The position numbers and the translations under genes are program-made. From Anaeromyxobacter terrae (GTDB lineage: Bacteria > Myxococcota > Myxococcia > Myxococcales > Anaeromyxobacteraceae), in contig NZ_JALCYY010000016.1 of the NCBI RefSeq assembly GCF_022690685.1, positions 1-64,000 of the forward strand: 64,000 nt of DNA, written 5' to 3'. The number at the start of each line of letters is the position of its first letter. Position 1 is the first letter of the stretch. This document shows, in pieces, positions 36,526-45,697 of the stretch. The notes beneath the pieces were generated by a model. It searched no databases. It saw only the letters and a list, made by a program, of their open reading frames with translations, and was not told the origin of the DNA.

Positions 36526-38079
36526 ATGTTACGTCGAGTGTTCACGGTGGAGCGCGGCGAAGTCGAGTGGCGTGCGTCCCCAGAGCGGCCGCGGAGCCAG
36601 CGCACCCTTCTCGAGGTCCTGGCGGTCGCCGTCGCGCTGCTGTCGGCTGGGTACCTGCTCCTGCTCTGGTCGCTCGACGCCCTACCGATACAGGACCTCC
36701 CCAACCACCTCGCCCGAGCGACCGTCGAGGCCGACCTGCTGTTCCATGACGGGAGGCGGTTCGGCTCGATGTTCGCGGTGGACCTCGAGCTCTGGCCGTT
36801 CGTGGGAGGGGATCTGGCGCTCGCCGGGCTCGTGGCGGTCTTCGGCTCCGACGTCGCCGGACGGCTCTGGCTGATGGCGGTCGCCGCGTCGCTGCCGCTG
36901 TCGCTCGCCGCCTATCTTCGGACGACTGGTCACTCGGCGTACGGCGTCCTGCTGTCGTTCCCGCTGTCGCTGTACCTGACCACCGACTGGGCGCTCCTGA
37001 GCGGTCTCCACCACTACCGCCTGGGACTGGCGTTCGTCCTGCTCGCCCTCGCCGCGGGGCACGTGTGGTTACGAAGCGGCTCGGTCGGTGCCTACGTCGC
37101 GTGGGCAGGGCTCCTCGCCGTCTCGTACCTGCTGCACCTCTCGGCGCTCGTCCTCGGTGCCATGGGAGCGGCAAGCATCGCGCTCGTCTCGCTCGCCATG
37201 CGGACGACGACGTGGCGGAGGGTCGTCGCCGGTACGCTTCCCGTGGTCGCGCTCGCCGTCTGGCAAGCGAGCTACGCCGGTGGGGCGCCCGACGGCGACT
37301 GGAGCTGGGGAGGACTCAGGAAGATCGTCCGGCTCGTCTCCCCGTACTACCGCTATGATCGGCTCGGCGACGCGGCGCTGTTCCTGCTGTTCGCGGCCGT
37401 GTGCGTGCTGCTGCTCGTCCGCGGGAGGGCCCTGAGATCGGACCCACGCTTCGTGAACGCCGCGGCGCTGGCGCTGGTGTTCCTCGGCACCTACGCGGCG
37501 CTGCCGTTCGAGAGCGGCCGCGTCTACTACATCGACAGCCGCGCGTTGCCGCTCGTCGCGATCTTCGTGCTCGTCGCGTCGCTCGCGGCGGTGGAGCACG
37601 CTCCTCGGCGGAGCACGATCGCGGTCGTGCTCGCCGTCCTGCTCGCCGCGGCCAACCTGGCCGCGATCTCCACGCCGCTCATTCGGCACAACGCGGTCAT
37701 GCGACAGTACAGGGCGGTCGCCGCCGAGATCCCCGCGGGCGCTCGCGTCCTGCCCGTCGCCACGGCGCCTCACGTGGGTCACGTCGACATGTACCTCCAC
37801 GCCGGGGCGTTCGCCACGCTCGAGGCCGGCGCCATGACGCCCTATCTCTTCAGCGGCGGACCGAACAGGTTCTTCCGTTACCTGGCGCGGCCGAAGGGCA
37901 TCGTCGACGAGTTCTGGTACCAGGCGGGAACGACGCTCGACCCGCACATGCGGTCGGCGATCGTCGATCAGTTCGATTATCTGCTCGTGAAGAAGCCGTA
38001 CGATCCGGGGCGCCTGCCGCTTCCCGTGCAGGAGGTCGTCGGTTCCGAGTCCGCCGCGCTCCTGAAGATCATCCGTTGA
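36526..38079 (+). CDS. Multi-spanning membrane protein, GT-C-like
   Basis: A 517-residue protein with ~11 hydrophobic helices and a soluble C-terminal ~130 residues. The first loop contains IQDLPNHLARATVE and the region as a whole resembles GT-C glycosyltransferases using polyprenyl-phosphate sugars, but the diagnostic loop motif is not clear enough to name a family. It sits between the acyltransferase and a GT87-like gene on the same strand, so a transfer step at the outer face of the membrane is likely. The ATG at 36526 gives an N-terminal cytoplasmic stretch of ~27 residues before the first helix. Confidence 0.7.
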   Translation: MLRRVFTVERGEVEWRASPERPRSQRTLLEVLAVAVALLSAGYLLLLWSLDALPIQDLPNHLARATVEADLLFHDGRRFGSMFAVDLELWPFVGGDLALAGLVAVFGSDVAGRLWLMAVAASLPLSLAAYLRTTGHSAYGVLLSFPLSLYLTTDWALLSGLHHYRLGLAFVLLALAAGHVWLRSGSVGAYVAWAGLLAVSYLLHLSALVLGAMGAASIALVSLAMRTTTWRRVVAGTLPVVALAVWQASYAGGAPDGDWSWGGLRKIVRLVSPYYRYDRLGDAALFLLFAAVCVLLLVRGRALRSDPRFVNAAALALVFLGTYAALPFESGRVYYIDSRALPLVAIFVLVASLAAVEHAPRRSTIAVVLAVLLAAANLAAISTPLIRHNAVMRQYRAVAAEIPAGARVLPVATAPHVGHVDMYLHAGAFATLEAGAMTPYLFSGGPNRFFRYLARPKGIVDEFWYQAGTTLDPHMRSAIVDQFDYLLVKKPYDPGRLPLPVQEVVGSESAALLKIIR

Positions 38080-38088
38080 GAGGAGAAC

Positions 38089-39432
38089 GTGGAGCACACG
38101 TTCGATGGCGAGGGGACTGGCGGCCGCGGGATGCGGCTGTCGGGCATTCGCCGCGCCCTGCACCGGCCCTGGCACTGGGCCGTGGCGGCGCTCATTCTCG
38201 CCGAGCTCGTGGTCCGAGGACCGGTCCGGGCCCTCCAGGAGAGCCGCGATCTGACGGTTCACTTCGGCGCGGCGCGCGTCTGGGTGGAGGGGGGAAACCC
38301 CTACGACATGCGCCAGGTCGGCGATGCGTTCGAGGCGGGCGGCGGTCCGCGCGAGACGAGGCCGACGCGCGAGTACATGCCCTCCGTCTATCCGCCCGTG
38401 ACGTTCGCGGTCGAGGCTCCGCTGGCGCTCCTGGGCTGGCGGACCGCCGTCGCCGTCTTCGCGGCGGGCGCTCTCGCGCTGGTCCTCCTCGCCCTGTCGC
38501 GGTTCGTTCGCGATGCGGGGCTGTCCGGCGGACGCGCGGCGGTCGCCGTGCTCGGTTCGCTCGCACTGGCGCCGCTGCACACCGGGCTCGGCGCGGGACA
38601 GGTCGCGATCCCCAGCGCCGCGTTCCTCCTCCTCGGGTGGGCGCTGCGGCAGGAGAGGCCCGCGGCTGCCGGCGTGCTCCTCGCCATCGGCACCGCCCTG
38701 AAGCCGCCCCTCGCCATCCCGTTCCTGCTCGCCTGCGCCGTGAGGCCTGCGCTCCCGCTCGTCGCCGTGGGCACAGCCACGCTCGGCGGCCTCTTCGTCG
38801 CCGCCGTGGCGCGCCTTCACGCGGGAGGGCACGATTGGGTGAGCGACTGGCTCGGCCTGGTCCGCGAGGCGGCTGCGCCCTCCGGGATGAATGACGTCCG
38901 GCCGGAGGCGGGCGGCAGCATCCCGATGATCCACCTGGAGATGCTCCTGTGGCGGATCACGTCCAGCCCTGCGGCGATCACCGTGCTGACGCTCGCCGCC
39001 ACGCTCCCGGTGGCCGCCTTCGCCTCGTGGCGCCTGCGCGTCGCGCGAGATCGCCGAACCGAGCTGCTCGCGCTCGCCGCGCTGGTCGTCGCGTCTCTCC
39101 TCGCGACGTATCACCGAACGTATGACGCCTTCCTGCTCGCGGTGCCGCTCGTCGCAGTGCTGGCCGCTGGCGATGGCCTGTCGAGGCCGCTTCGCTACGC
39201 GCTCGGTGCCTGCTTCGCGCCGTTCCTGCTGCCCGGGGCGCCGACGCTGCACGTCCTCGTGAGCGCGGGGAAGGTGCCTGCGTGGCTCTCCGGCTCCGCC
39301 GTGTGGCGGATCCTGCTCGTGCCGCACCAGATCTGGGCGCTGCTCGCGCTCGAGGTCCTCCTCGTGGTGCTGCTCGCGCGACACTCCGCCCCGGCAGGCG
39401 CCCGCGTCGCGCCGGCGCGCGCAGAACGGTAG
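38089..39432 (+). CDS. GT87-like polyprenol-phosphate-dependent glycosyltransferase
   Basis: A 447-residue membrane protein with about ten helices. After the first helix, DLTVHFGAARVWVEGGNPYD and SVYPPVTF match the GT87 (DUF2029) pattern of alpha-mannosyltransferases acting with polyprenyl-phosphate mannose; GTALKPPLAIP lies in a later helix-loop. GTG start with AGGAGAAC upstream. It ends the operon 33771-39432 and is followed by a long leader region. Confidence 0.8.
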   Translation: MEHTFDGEGTGGRGMRLSGIRRALHRPWHWAVAALILAELVVRGPVRALQESRDLTVHFGAARVWVEGGNPYDMRQVGDAFEAGGGPRETRPTREYMPSVYPPVTFAVEAPLALLGWRTAVAVFAAGALALVLLALSRFVRDAGLSGGRAAVAVLGSLALAPLHTGLGAGQVAIPSAAFLLLGWALRQERPAAAGVLLAIGTALKPPLAIPFLLACAVRPALPLVAVGTATLGGLFVAAVARLHAGGHDWVSDWLGLVREAAAPSGMNDVRPEAGGSIPMIHLEMLLWRITSSPAAITVLTLAATLPVAAFASWRLRVARDRRTELLALAALVVASLLATYHRTYDAFLLAVPLVAVLAAGDGLSRPLRYALGACFAPFLLPGAPTLHVLVSAGKVPAWLSGSAVWRILLVPHQIWALLALEVLLVVLLARHSAPAGARVAPARAER

Positions 39433-39594
39433 ATCCGCGTCGCCCGCGCGTCCTTGCAGCCGAGCGGCAGTCATCGCCGCGTCCCGAGCACGCGTCGGGC
39501 GCCGTGATCGCCTGTGGGTGAATCCGCCTCACGCGCGCGATCGCCACCCGGAGGTTGCTCGCGCCGCGATCGGGCAAGCCCGAGGCTCCTGCGC

Positions 39595-39651
39595 GTTCGA
39601 TCCTCGATGATCGAACCCCCGATAAGGGGGAAACGGCAACCGACCGGTCGG
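39595..39651. repeat. Cluster of three adjacent dyads
   Basis: GTTCGATC-N6-GATCGAAC (39595-39616) is followed at once by CCCCC-GATAA-GGGGG (39616-39630) and then the perfect palindrome CCGACCGGTCGG (39640-39651). No T-run follows. It could be part of an RNA leader, a transcript end of the upstream operon, or operator sites. Confidence 0.65.
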
Positions 39652-39696
39652 AATGTCGGCTGGCGCCCAGCTCCCGGCCGCACAGGCGAGGAGCCG

Positions 39697-39775
39697 CTCA
39701 CTCAAAGCAAACGCCGCCGCCGACGGGCCCAACCGCAAGGGCCTAGGATGCTTGCCTAATTGCCGGGTCAGGCCG
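39697..39775 (+). ncRNA. Possible structured RNA element (weak GEMM-like resemblance)
   Basis: GGCCC(39726-39730)/GGGCC(39739-39743) encloses AACCGCAA, and TAGG(39744-39747)/CCTA(39755-39758) follows. Pieces such as AAAGCAAAC, CCGCAAGG and GCCGGGTCAGG recall in order the conserved blocks of the c-di-GMP-I (GEMM) riboswitch, but none matches fully and the first hairpin would trap one block in a loop. Noted as a candidate only; it precedes a surface lipoprotein, a common GEMM target in related bacteria. Confidence 0.2.
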
Positions 39776-40015
39776 CACTCCAGGTGTCGTTCGACCCGTG
39801 CGGCTCCTTAGGGGTATGACATCCAGATCGCAGTCGAACGCCAGAAAACTCAGTAATATCGGATGGTTCTTACCTTGGGTGCTTTCCCACCTACCCACTG
39901 GGTGTGGTCGTCTCCCTTCGTCGGAGTCCCGCAAACGGATGTCGTGGAGTCGCGGGATATCGCGCTGGACCCTCAGTCAAGTCGACCGGAGGGGGGATGA
40001 AAGGGAAACGCCTCA

Positions 40016-42919
40016 ATGTACAGGGTTCCACACGGAAGTGCCGCCGTGCTGTCGATCGCTGGATTGGTTGCCCTCTTCGCGTGCGGCGGTGGCGCATCGT
40101 CACCGTCGCTGGTCGCGTCTCCTTCTGACGTCGCCTTCGGGGACGTGTCCCTCGGGGGCAGCACCTCTCGTACGATCACGCTGACCAACACGTCGGGGAA
40201 GCCCCTGACGATCACGGACGTGAACTCCACGGGCTCCGCGCTCGTCACCTCGGGTGCGGCCCTCCCGCTGACGCTCACGCCCGGCGAGAGCACGAGGCTG
40301 GCGGTCGAGCTCGTCCCCGCGGCGAGCGGCAACGTCGCCGGTGCGGTGACCGTCACCAGCAGCGACCCCGTGAACCCCACGATCGTGAATCACCTCGGCA
40401 AGGGGGTCCTCCCCTCGTCCTCCGTGACCGCAGCGCCTGCGGCGATCGCGTTCGGCCAGGTCGCCGTCGGCGACCGAGCCGTCCAGAACGTGACGCTCAC
40501 GAACCTCTCCGGGCGCGACGTGACGATCACGAACATGGTCGCGACCGGCAGCGGCGTCGCCGCCTCCGTCCCGGCGCTGCCGTTCACGATCCGCAGCGGC
40601 GCGAGCGCGAGCGTCGCCGTGGCGTTCGCTCCCACCGTCGTCGGTGCGGTGACGGGTGACATCGCCCTGAGAAGCGACCAGCCGCACCCGGAGGCGGTCA
40701 TCGAGCTCAGCGGGAGCGGCGTCGTGTCCGCTCCGCCCGTCTCGGTCATCGCGAATCCGACCACGCTGCCCTTCGGAGACGTCACCGTCGGGAGCTTCAG
40801 CGCTCGGACCGTGACGCTCACGAACCTGTCGGCGGAGCCGGTCGCGATCTCGGCCGTCGACGCGACGGGCGCAGGCTTCAGCGCGTCCGGGCTGTCGCTG
40901 CCTGCCACGCTCTCTCCCGGCACGTCCGCGACGCTCACGGTGAGGTTCACCCCCACGGCGGCGGGCGCGACCAGCGGGACCCTCTCCGTGCGGAGCCCGT
41001 CCAGCGCCGACCCGCTGGCCGTCGTCGACTTCAGCGCCAACGGCGTCCCCTTCGCGGGCATCACCAGCGTGACCGTCCGTGACGCCACGGTGATGGCGAA
41101 CGGAACGGTGCAGATGGCAGCGGACGTCGCCGCGACGGGTACGATCGACAAGTCCGTCACGTGGTCGCTGGACAGCGGCTCCCCGGGCAGCATCGACGCG
41201 ACGACGGGCATCTACACCGCGCCCGCCACCCCGGGCTCCTATCGCGTGCTGGCTACGAGCAAGGCCGATCCCTCCAAGGCGGGCTACGGCACCGTCACCG
41301 TCTCGGCGCCGGCGCAGTCCGTGAGCATCTCGGTGAGCCCGACGACCGCCTCGCTCGTCGGCGGCGCCACGCAGGCCTTCACCGCAACGGTGACCGGTAC
41401 GACGAACGCGGCGGTCACCTGGTCGATCCAGGAGGGAGCCGCGGGCGGCTCGATCACGGCGTCCGGCGTCTACACCGCGCCCGCGACCGCCGGCACGTAT
41501 CACGTCGTCGCGACGAGCGGCGCGGATCGGTCGAAGACCGCCACGGCCACGGTCACGGTGACCGCGCCCATCCCGCTCCCTCCGAGCTCCCCCTCGCCCT
41601 CGCCCTCGCCCTCCGGTCCCCAGTTCTACGTGGCGACGACCGGCAACGACGCGAATCCGGGGACGGAGGCCCAGCCCTGGCGGACGATCCAAAAGGCCAT
41701 GAACTCCGCAACGGCCGGCTCGACCGTCAACATCAAGGGTGGGACCTATCCGGAGCGGCTCACGGTCAACGTGTCCGGCACCGCCGGCAGCTACATCACC
41801 TTCCAGCCCTACGGGTACGCCGGCTCCGGCACCGGCGACTCGGTCGTACTTGACTACTCCTCGTTCGGCCTCGTGACGGACGGCGTGCCGTTCCTTGCGG
41901 TCTCGAACCGAAGCTACGTCCGGATTCAGGGGCTCACGTTCCAGAATTACCAGGTGCGGGGCGCCATGCAGCGCGGCGTGAACATCTCCGGGTCATCGAG
42001 TTACGTGGAGTTCAAGTCCAACAAGGTGCTGAACATCCAGAACAACGGCGCCTGGGACGGGACCAATGCCCTGCTGGACTTCTGGGTGACCGCTCCAGCG
42101 AACCACGTCTGGATTTACGGAAACGAGTTTGGCCACATCGTCTCCAACTATGGCGAGACGTTGTCGGTCACGGGCAGCTACGTCACCATCGAGAACAACT
42201 GGATTCACGACACCGACGCGATCGCCATCGACCTCGGGCAGAACTCATCGAACAACATCGTCCGCGGCAACACCCTGGAATGGATCAGCAAGAGGCGGGA
42301 CGGCTCATACTGGTACACCGGGAGCGGGGCAAACGCGATCTATGTGACCGGAGGAAACACCGCCACCATCGAGCGCAACACGGTCAGGGACTCTGGGTGG
42401 GCGTACGGAGTCGTGAGTGAGCCCGGATATCCCATGTCTCACGATGTCGTCATTCGTAACAATGTCGCGGAGCGGAACTATGCCGGGATCATGCTCGGCA
42501 ACTGGTACAGCACTACGGATGGCTCGTCCGTCTACAACATCCAGGTGCTCAACAACACGCTGTACAGTTGCGCCAATGGGCTCGTCATCCGGCCATACAC
42601 GAGCGCGACCGTGGTTTGGAAGAACAACATCGTCGCGAATAGCTCCGCCTCGGTGGTGAACGGGCTCGGATGGCCTGTTGGGACCATGGATTACAACCTC
42701 TACGTGGGCGGCGGAACGGGCCCCGACGTGCACAAGGTGACCGCGGACCCCCAATTCACGAACGCAGGTGCAGGCGATTTCTCGCTCCGGAGCACGTCGC
42801 CCGCGATCAACTCCGGAGACGCCAGCGTCTGGTCGAGCGTATCGGGGGCGGTGGACTTCGTCGGGAACCCCCGCGTCATGAACGGAGGGGTCGAGATCGG
42901 CGCCTACGAGGTGCAGTAG
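40016..42919 (+). CDS. Large surface lipoprotein: ASH, Ig-like and beta-helix domains
   Basis: A 967-residue exported protein. GLVALFACGG near residue 23 is a lipobox-like cleavage site. Three ASH/choice-of-anchor-D repeats follow (~32-135, 138-240, 243-345), each with VAFGDV/IAFGQV/LPFGDV openings. Then come two Ig-like repeats (~350-515), a Pro-Ser linker, and a right-handed beta-helix domain (~535-967) opening with FYVATTGNDANPGTEAQPWRTIQKAM. Such beta-helices bind or cut polysaccharides. Its place within the polysaccharide locus suggests a matrix or glycan-modifying role. AAGGG precedes ATG 40016, but a stronger ribosome site serves the out-of-frame ATG 39997. Confidence 0.87.
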   Translation: MYRVPHGSAAVLSIAGLVALFACGGGASSPSLVASPSDVAFGDVSLGGSTSRTITLTNTSGKPLTITDVNSTGSALVTSGAALPLTLTPGESTRLAVELVPAASGNVAGAVTVTSSDPVNPTIVNHLGKGVLPSSSVTAAPAAIAFGQVAVGDRAVQNVTLTNLSGRDVTITNMVATGSGVAASVPALPFTIRSGASASVAVAFAPTVVGAVTGDIALRSDQPHPEAVIELSGSGVVSAPPVSVIANPTTLPFGDVTVGSFSARTVTLTNLSAEPVAISAVDATGAGFSASGLSLPATLSPGTSATLTVRFTPTAAGATSGTLSVRSPSSADPLAVVDFSANGVPFAGITSVTVRDATVMANGTVQMAADVAATGTIDKSVTWSLDSGSPGSIDATTGIYTAPATPGSYRVLATSKADPSKAGYGTVTVSAPAQSVSISVSPTTASLVGGATQAFTATVTGTTNAAVTWSIQEGAAGGSITASGVYTAPATAGTYHVVATSGADRSKTATATVTVTAPIPLPPSSPSPSPSPSGPQFYVATTGNDANPGTEAQPWRTIQKAMNSATAGSTVNIKGGTYPERLTVNVSGTAGSYITFQPYGYAGSGTGDSVVLDYSSFGLVTDGVPFLAVSNRSYVRIQGLTFQNYQVRGAMQRGVNISGSSSYVEFKSNKVLNIQNNGAWDGTNALLDFWVTAPANHVWIYGNEFGHIVSNYGETLSVTGSYVTIENNWIHDTDAIAIDLGQNSSNNIVRGNTLEWISKRRDGSYWYTGSGANAIYVTGGNTATIERNTVRDSGWAYGVVSEPGYPMSHDVVIRNNVAERNYAGIMLGNWYSTTDGSSVYNIQVLNNTLYSCANGLVIRPYTSATVVWKNNIVANSSASVVNGLGWPVGTMDYNLYVGGGTGPDVHKVTADPQFTNAGAGDFSLRSTSPAINSGDASVWSSVSGAVDFVGNPRVMNGGVEIGAYEVQ

Positions 42920-42936
42920 CGAGGCCGGCAGGGGCC

Positions 42937-42960
42937 GCCGGGGGCTCATCGCCCGGCTTT
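42937..42960 (+). terminator. Possible terminator after the beta-helix gene
   Basis: GCCGGG (42937-42942) and CCCGGC (42952-42957) form a six-pair stem with a nine-base loop, followed by TTT. It starts 18 bases after the stop codon. The short T-run makes it weak. Confidence 0.45.
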
Positions 42961-43136
42961 CCCCGGAGATCGAGTAGTTCCCACAAGGCGCGGGCTTCTT
43001 CGCGAGACACCGTCCTCGCGAGGAAGTCCGCGCCTCTTCGCGCTGAGCTTGCCTCGAAGGCGGCATCGAGCCCAGCAAGATTGGGGAATGCGGGTGCGCA
43101 TGGGCCCACGACGCGCGACCGGCGGGTCGCCGAGGG

Positions 43137-44285
43137 TCATCCAGCGATCCTGGTCGCGGAGCTCGTGACCCCGTAGACCTCGAGGAGCCGGGGGAGAGAC
43201 CGCGACAGCGAGTACTCGCTCCGTTCGAGCGTCGCCGCCGCGTCCGCGCGCGAAACGCCGCCCCGCGCCGCCGAGAGCGCTGCCTCTGCCCATGACTCGG
43301 GAGAATCCGTCGGCGCCCGCCACGTGAACAGGCTCGGGATAACGACGAGCTCGCGGGTGATGATGTCGGAAAGCACGATTGGCAAGCCCGCCGCCTGTGC
43401 CTCCAGCCCGACGAGCGGAAGCCCCTCGCGAACGGACGGCAACACGAACACGTCGAACGAGGCCAGGACGCGTGGGACGTCGGCCCGGACGCCGGCGAAG
43501 ACGACGCGTTCCCGGATCCCGAGGCGCGTCGCATCCGCCTCGACCGAAGCGCGCAATGGTCCATCTCCAACCAGGACGAGAAATGTCGATGGCTCGAGCT
43601 TCAATGCTGCCATCGCAATACGGACGAGGAATGCCTGGTTCTTGCAGCCATCGAACCGCCCGACGTGGCCGAGCACGAGCGCACGCGGCGGAACACCGAG
43701 ATCGGCACGCGCCGACGCGGACTCCGCGATCGGCTTGCGAAACGCCGAGAAGTCGAGCCCGCAACGGACGACCTCGTAGCGCCCGACGTCAGGCCACCGC
43801 GGCCCGAAGAGCGATGTCGCGGCGGCGCTGCTCGCGGCGAGCCCGTGCGTCGCGTAGCGGCGCACCGCGGCCTTCATGAGCCGGAGGTAGATTCGTCGCC
43901 ACGGGCTCGCGCGCGCGTCGAGGTGAGACGTGTCCGAGTGGGCGTGGGCGATCCGGACCGGGACCGACGCGCGGTGCGCAAGCGCGAGGGTGAACCCGCT
44001 GAAGTGGTGCACATGGCTGTGAACCACGTGGTAAGGCCCGCGCTCCCGCAGTACGGCGAGGAACTGCCGCGCGAAGCGCGTCGGACTCGACGGCGACTCG
44101 CACGGGATCACCGCGGACCCGAGCGCATCAATCTCGGCATCGAAATGGCCGGGGTCGCCGCGGGTGACCAGAAAGTCCATGCGAACGCACGCTGGGTCGA
44201 GGGTGCGAAGCACCTGCATGAGCCAGGTTTCGACCCCCCCCCGGTTCATCTGTCCCACGACGTGGAGCACCCGGACCGCGGTCAT
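43137..44285 (-). CDS. Family 4 glycosyltransferase (EpsF-like)
   Basis: A 382-residue GT-B enzyme. VRVLHVVGQMNRGGVETW is the N-terminal acceptor-domain signature seen in EpsF-type exopolysaccharide transferases. LGHVGRFDGCKNQAFL starts the donor domain, and EGLPLVGLE is the EX7E catalytic/nucleotide-binding motif. It would act in the cytoplasm on a lipid-linked sugar with a retaining mechanism. Convergent with the beta-helix gene, divergent from the GT4 gene at 44450. The ATG at 44285 was chosen because the family sequence begins there. Confidence 0.88.
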   Translation of the reverse strand: MTAVRVLHVVGQMNRGGVETWLMQVLRTLDPACVRMDFLVTRGDPGHFDAEIDALGSAVIPCESPSSPTRFARQFLAVLRERGPYHVVHSHVHHFSGFTLALAHRASVPVRIAHAHSDTSHLDARASPWRRIYLRLMKAAVRRYATHGLAASSAAATSLFGPRWPDVGRYEVVRCGLDFSAFRKPIAESASARADLGVPPRALVLGHVGRFDGCKNQAFLVRIAMAALKLEPSTFLVLVGDGPLRASVEADATRLGIRERVVFAGVRADVPRVLASFDVFVLPSVREGLPLVGLEAQAAGLPIVLSDIITRELVVIPSLFTWRAPTDSPESWAEAALSAARGGVSRADAAATLERSEYSLSRSLPRLLEVYGVTSSATRIAG

Positions 44286-44429
44286 GGCTCGTAAGGTTGG
44301 ACATGGGTGCCATCCGGGGCAGCGCCCGCTCGGGGAGCCCACATGCCCGCGTAGGGGGGGCCTGACCCCTGCAGCCGTGCAGCGCTTACGCTTGGTCGAC
44401 GTATATTGGGAGCGGTCCAGTCGGTCGAT

Positions 44430-44442
44430 CTATCAGTGATAG
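44430..44442. promoter_or_regulatory. 13-bp palindrome identical to a tet-operator core
   Basis: CTATCAGTGATAG is a perfect dyad seven bases before the ATG at 44450. It equals the core of the Tn10 tetO2 operator (TCCCTATCAGTGATAGAGA). TetR-family regulators bind such short dyads, but no TetR gene is in the window. It could also be chance in a locally AT-rich region, which includes TATATT at 44402-44407. Confidence 0.4.
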
Positions 44443-44449
44443 TGAATCC

Positions 44450-45664
44450 ATGATCGCAGCGTTCTTCTACGATGAACGCTTCACGCGGGACGCCTCAGGC
44501 ACCTACTACAGCACTGGGGCGGTGCCGTACGGGGCGCTCGCCCGCTACCTCGAGCACTTCGACCGGGTCGTCGTGGTCGGCCGCCTGGGGAAGTCGAGCG
44601 GGGCGACGCGAACCGTCGCGAGCGGCGAGGGCGTCGAGTGGGCGTGCATCGACACGTCGACGCTGTCGGCCGCGCGCTATGTCAGCGTCGTCTCGCGTCG
44701 CGCTCGCGAGGTGCTCGCCAGGGTAGATTGCGCGATCGTCCGGATGCCTGGAATCATCGGCCCGATCGCCTCCAGGGAAGCACTTCGTATCGGCATGCCA
44801 TTCCTGGCCGAGGTGGCGGGGGACGCGTTCGACGCATTGTGGAATCACGGGTCGTGGAAGGGGAAGGTGGCTGCGGTCCCGATGGCACTCCTCAACCGGC
44901 ACTACATCGGGCGCGCGCTCTTCGCGACCTACGTCACGAGCGCGGCGCTGCAACGGCGGTATCCGCCGGGCGGGAAGTGGGTCGCGGCGTCGAACGTCGT
45001 CATCGGCATGCCGAGCACGGACGTGCTGCATCGGCGGATTGCAAGGATCGACTCGCGTGTCCACGGTGCCACGGCAACGCTCGGGCTCGTCGGCTCCTAC
45101 GCCGTGGATTACAAGGGACACGAGACCGCACTGCGCGCGCTCGCGCTCCTCTTGCGGTCGGGGCGGCCGGTGACTCTCCGGTGCATCGGCGTGGGGGACC
45201 CTTCGCGCTGGCGCGCGCGGGCCGAGGCGCTCGGGGTCGAGCGGAATGTCGCGTTCGACGGCGCGCTACCGCACGGCGCGCCGGTGCTCGAGTGGATGGA
45301 CGGCCTCGACGTGTGTGTGGTTCCGAGCCTCACGGAGGGGCTCCCGCGCAGCCTCGTCGAGGCGATGAGCCGCGCCCTGCCCGCTGTCGGCTCCCGCGTG
45401 GGCGGTATCCCCGAGCTGCTCCACCCGCGCTGGCTCCATCGACCCGGAGACCACCGCGACCTCGCGCGACTCGTCGACGCACTCCTCGCAGATCGCGAGG
45501 AGATGAAGGAGCAGGCGCGCCGGAACTGGCGAGCTGCCTCGGACTACGCAGCGGATGTCGTCGATGCGCGTCGTGGCTCGCTCGTGCGAGAGTTCAAGGC
45601 GGCGATCGTCGACCAGGCCCGAGCAGCGCGATCGCGGCTTCCGAATGCGGCCAGGACCTCGTGA
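44450..45664 (+). CDS. Family 4 glycosyltransferase
   Basis: A 404-residue GT-B protein. The N-terminal domain is less typical (MIAAFFYDERFTRDASGTYYS). The C-terminal donor domain is clear: LGLVGSYAVDYKGHETALRA, then EGLPRSLVE (EX7E), and AVGSRVGGIPELL. Single gene on + between two minus-strand units, with the tetO-like palindrome at its start. It is presumably one of the transferases that build the repeat unit. Confidence 0.87.
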   Translation: MIAAFFYDERFTRDASGTYYSTGAVPYGALARYLEHFDRVVVVGRLGKSSGATRTVASGEGVEWACIDTSTLSAARYVSVVSRRAREVLARVDCAIVRMPGIIGPIASREALRIGMPFLAEVAGDAFDALWNHGSWKGKVAAVPMALLNRHYIGRALFATYVTSAALQRRYPPGGKWVAASNVVIGMPSTDVLHRRIARIDSRVHGATATLGLVGSYAVDYKGHETALRALALLLRSGRPVTLRCIGVGDPSRWRARAEALGVERNVAFDGALPHGAPVLEWMDGLDVCVVPSLTEGLPRSLVEAMSRALPAVGSRVGGIPELLHPRWLHRPGDHRDLARLVDALLADREEMKEQARRNWRAASDYAADVVDARRGSLVREFKAAIVDQARAARSRLPNAARTS

Positions 45665-45697
45665 CGGCGGATGCAGCGGATCGCCCGCGTCGGATGG

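Larger units (their letters stand above)
39433..40015. other. Long gene-free leader region of the beta-helix lipoprotein
   Basis: About 580 bases without a supported gene. It carries several hairpins at 39595-39651 and 39726-39758, lower GC from ~39800 to 39910, and near its end GGAGGGGGG (39988-39996) before an out-of-frame ATG at 39997. It is likely a long transcribed leader plus promoter of the gene at 40016. Confidence 0.55.

Noticed and set aside
39595-39630. Intrinsic terminator of the GT87 operon
   Set aside because: Two good hairpins but no T-run, and they are 160-200 bases past the stop codon.
39697-39780. Firm call of a c-di-GMP-I riboswitch
   Set aside because: The conserved blocks match only partly and one would be locked in a hairpin loop; kept as a low-confidence structured element only.
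42876-43109. 77-codon minus-strand frame between the beta-helix gene and the GT4 gene
   Set aside because: It reads partly like protein, but third-position GC bias is only moderate, it overlaps the beta-helix gene end and has no ribosome-binding site or motif.
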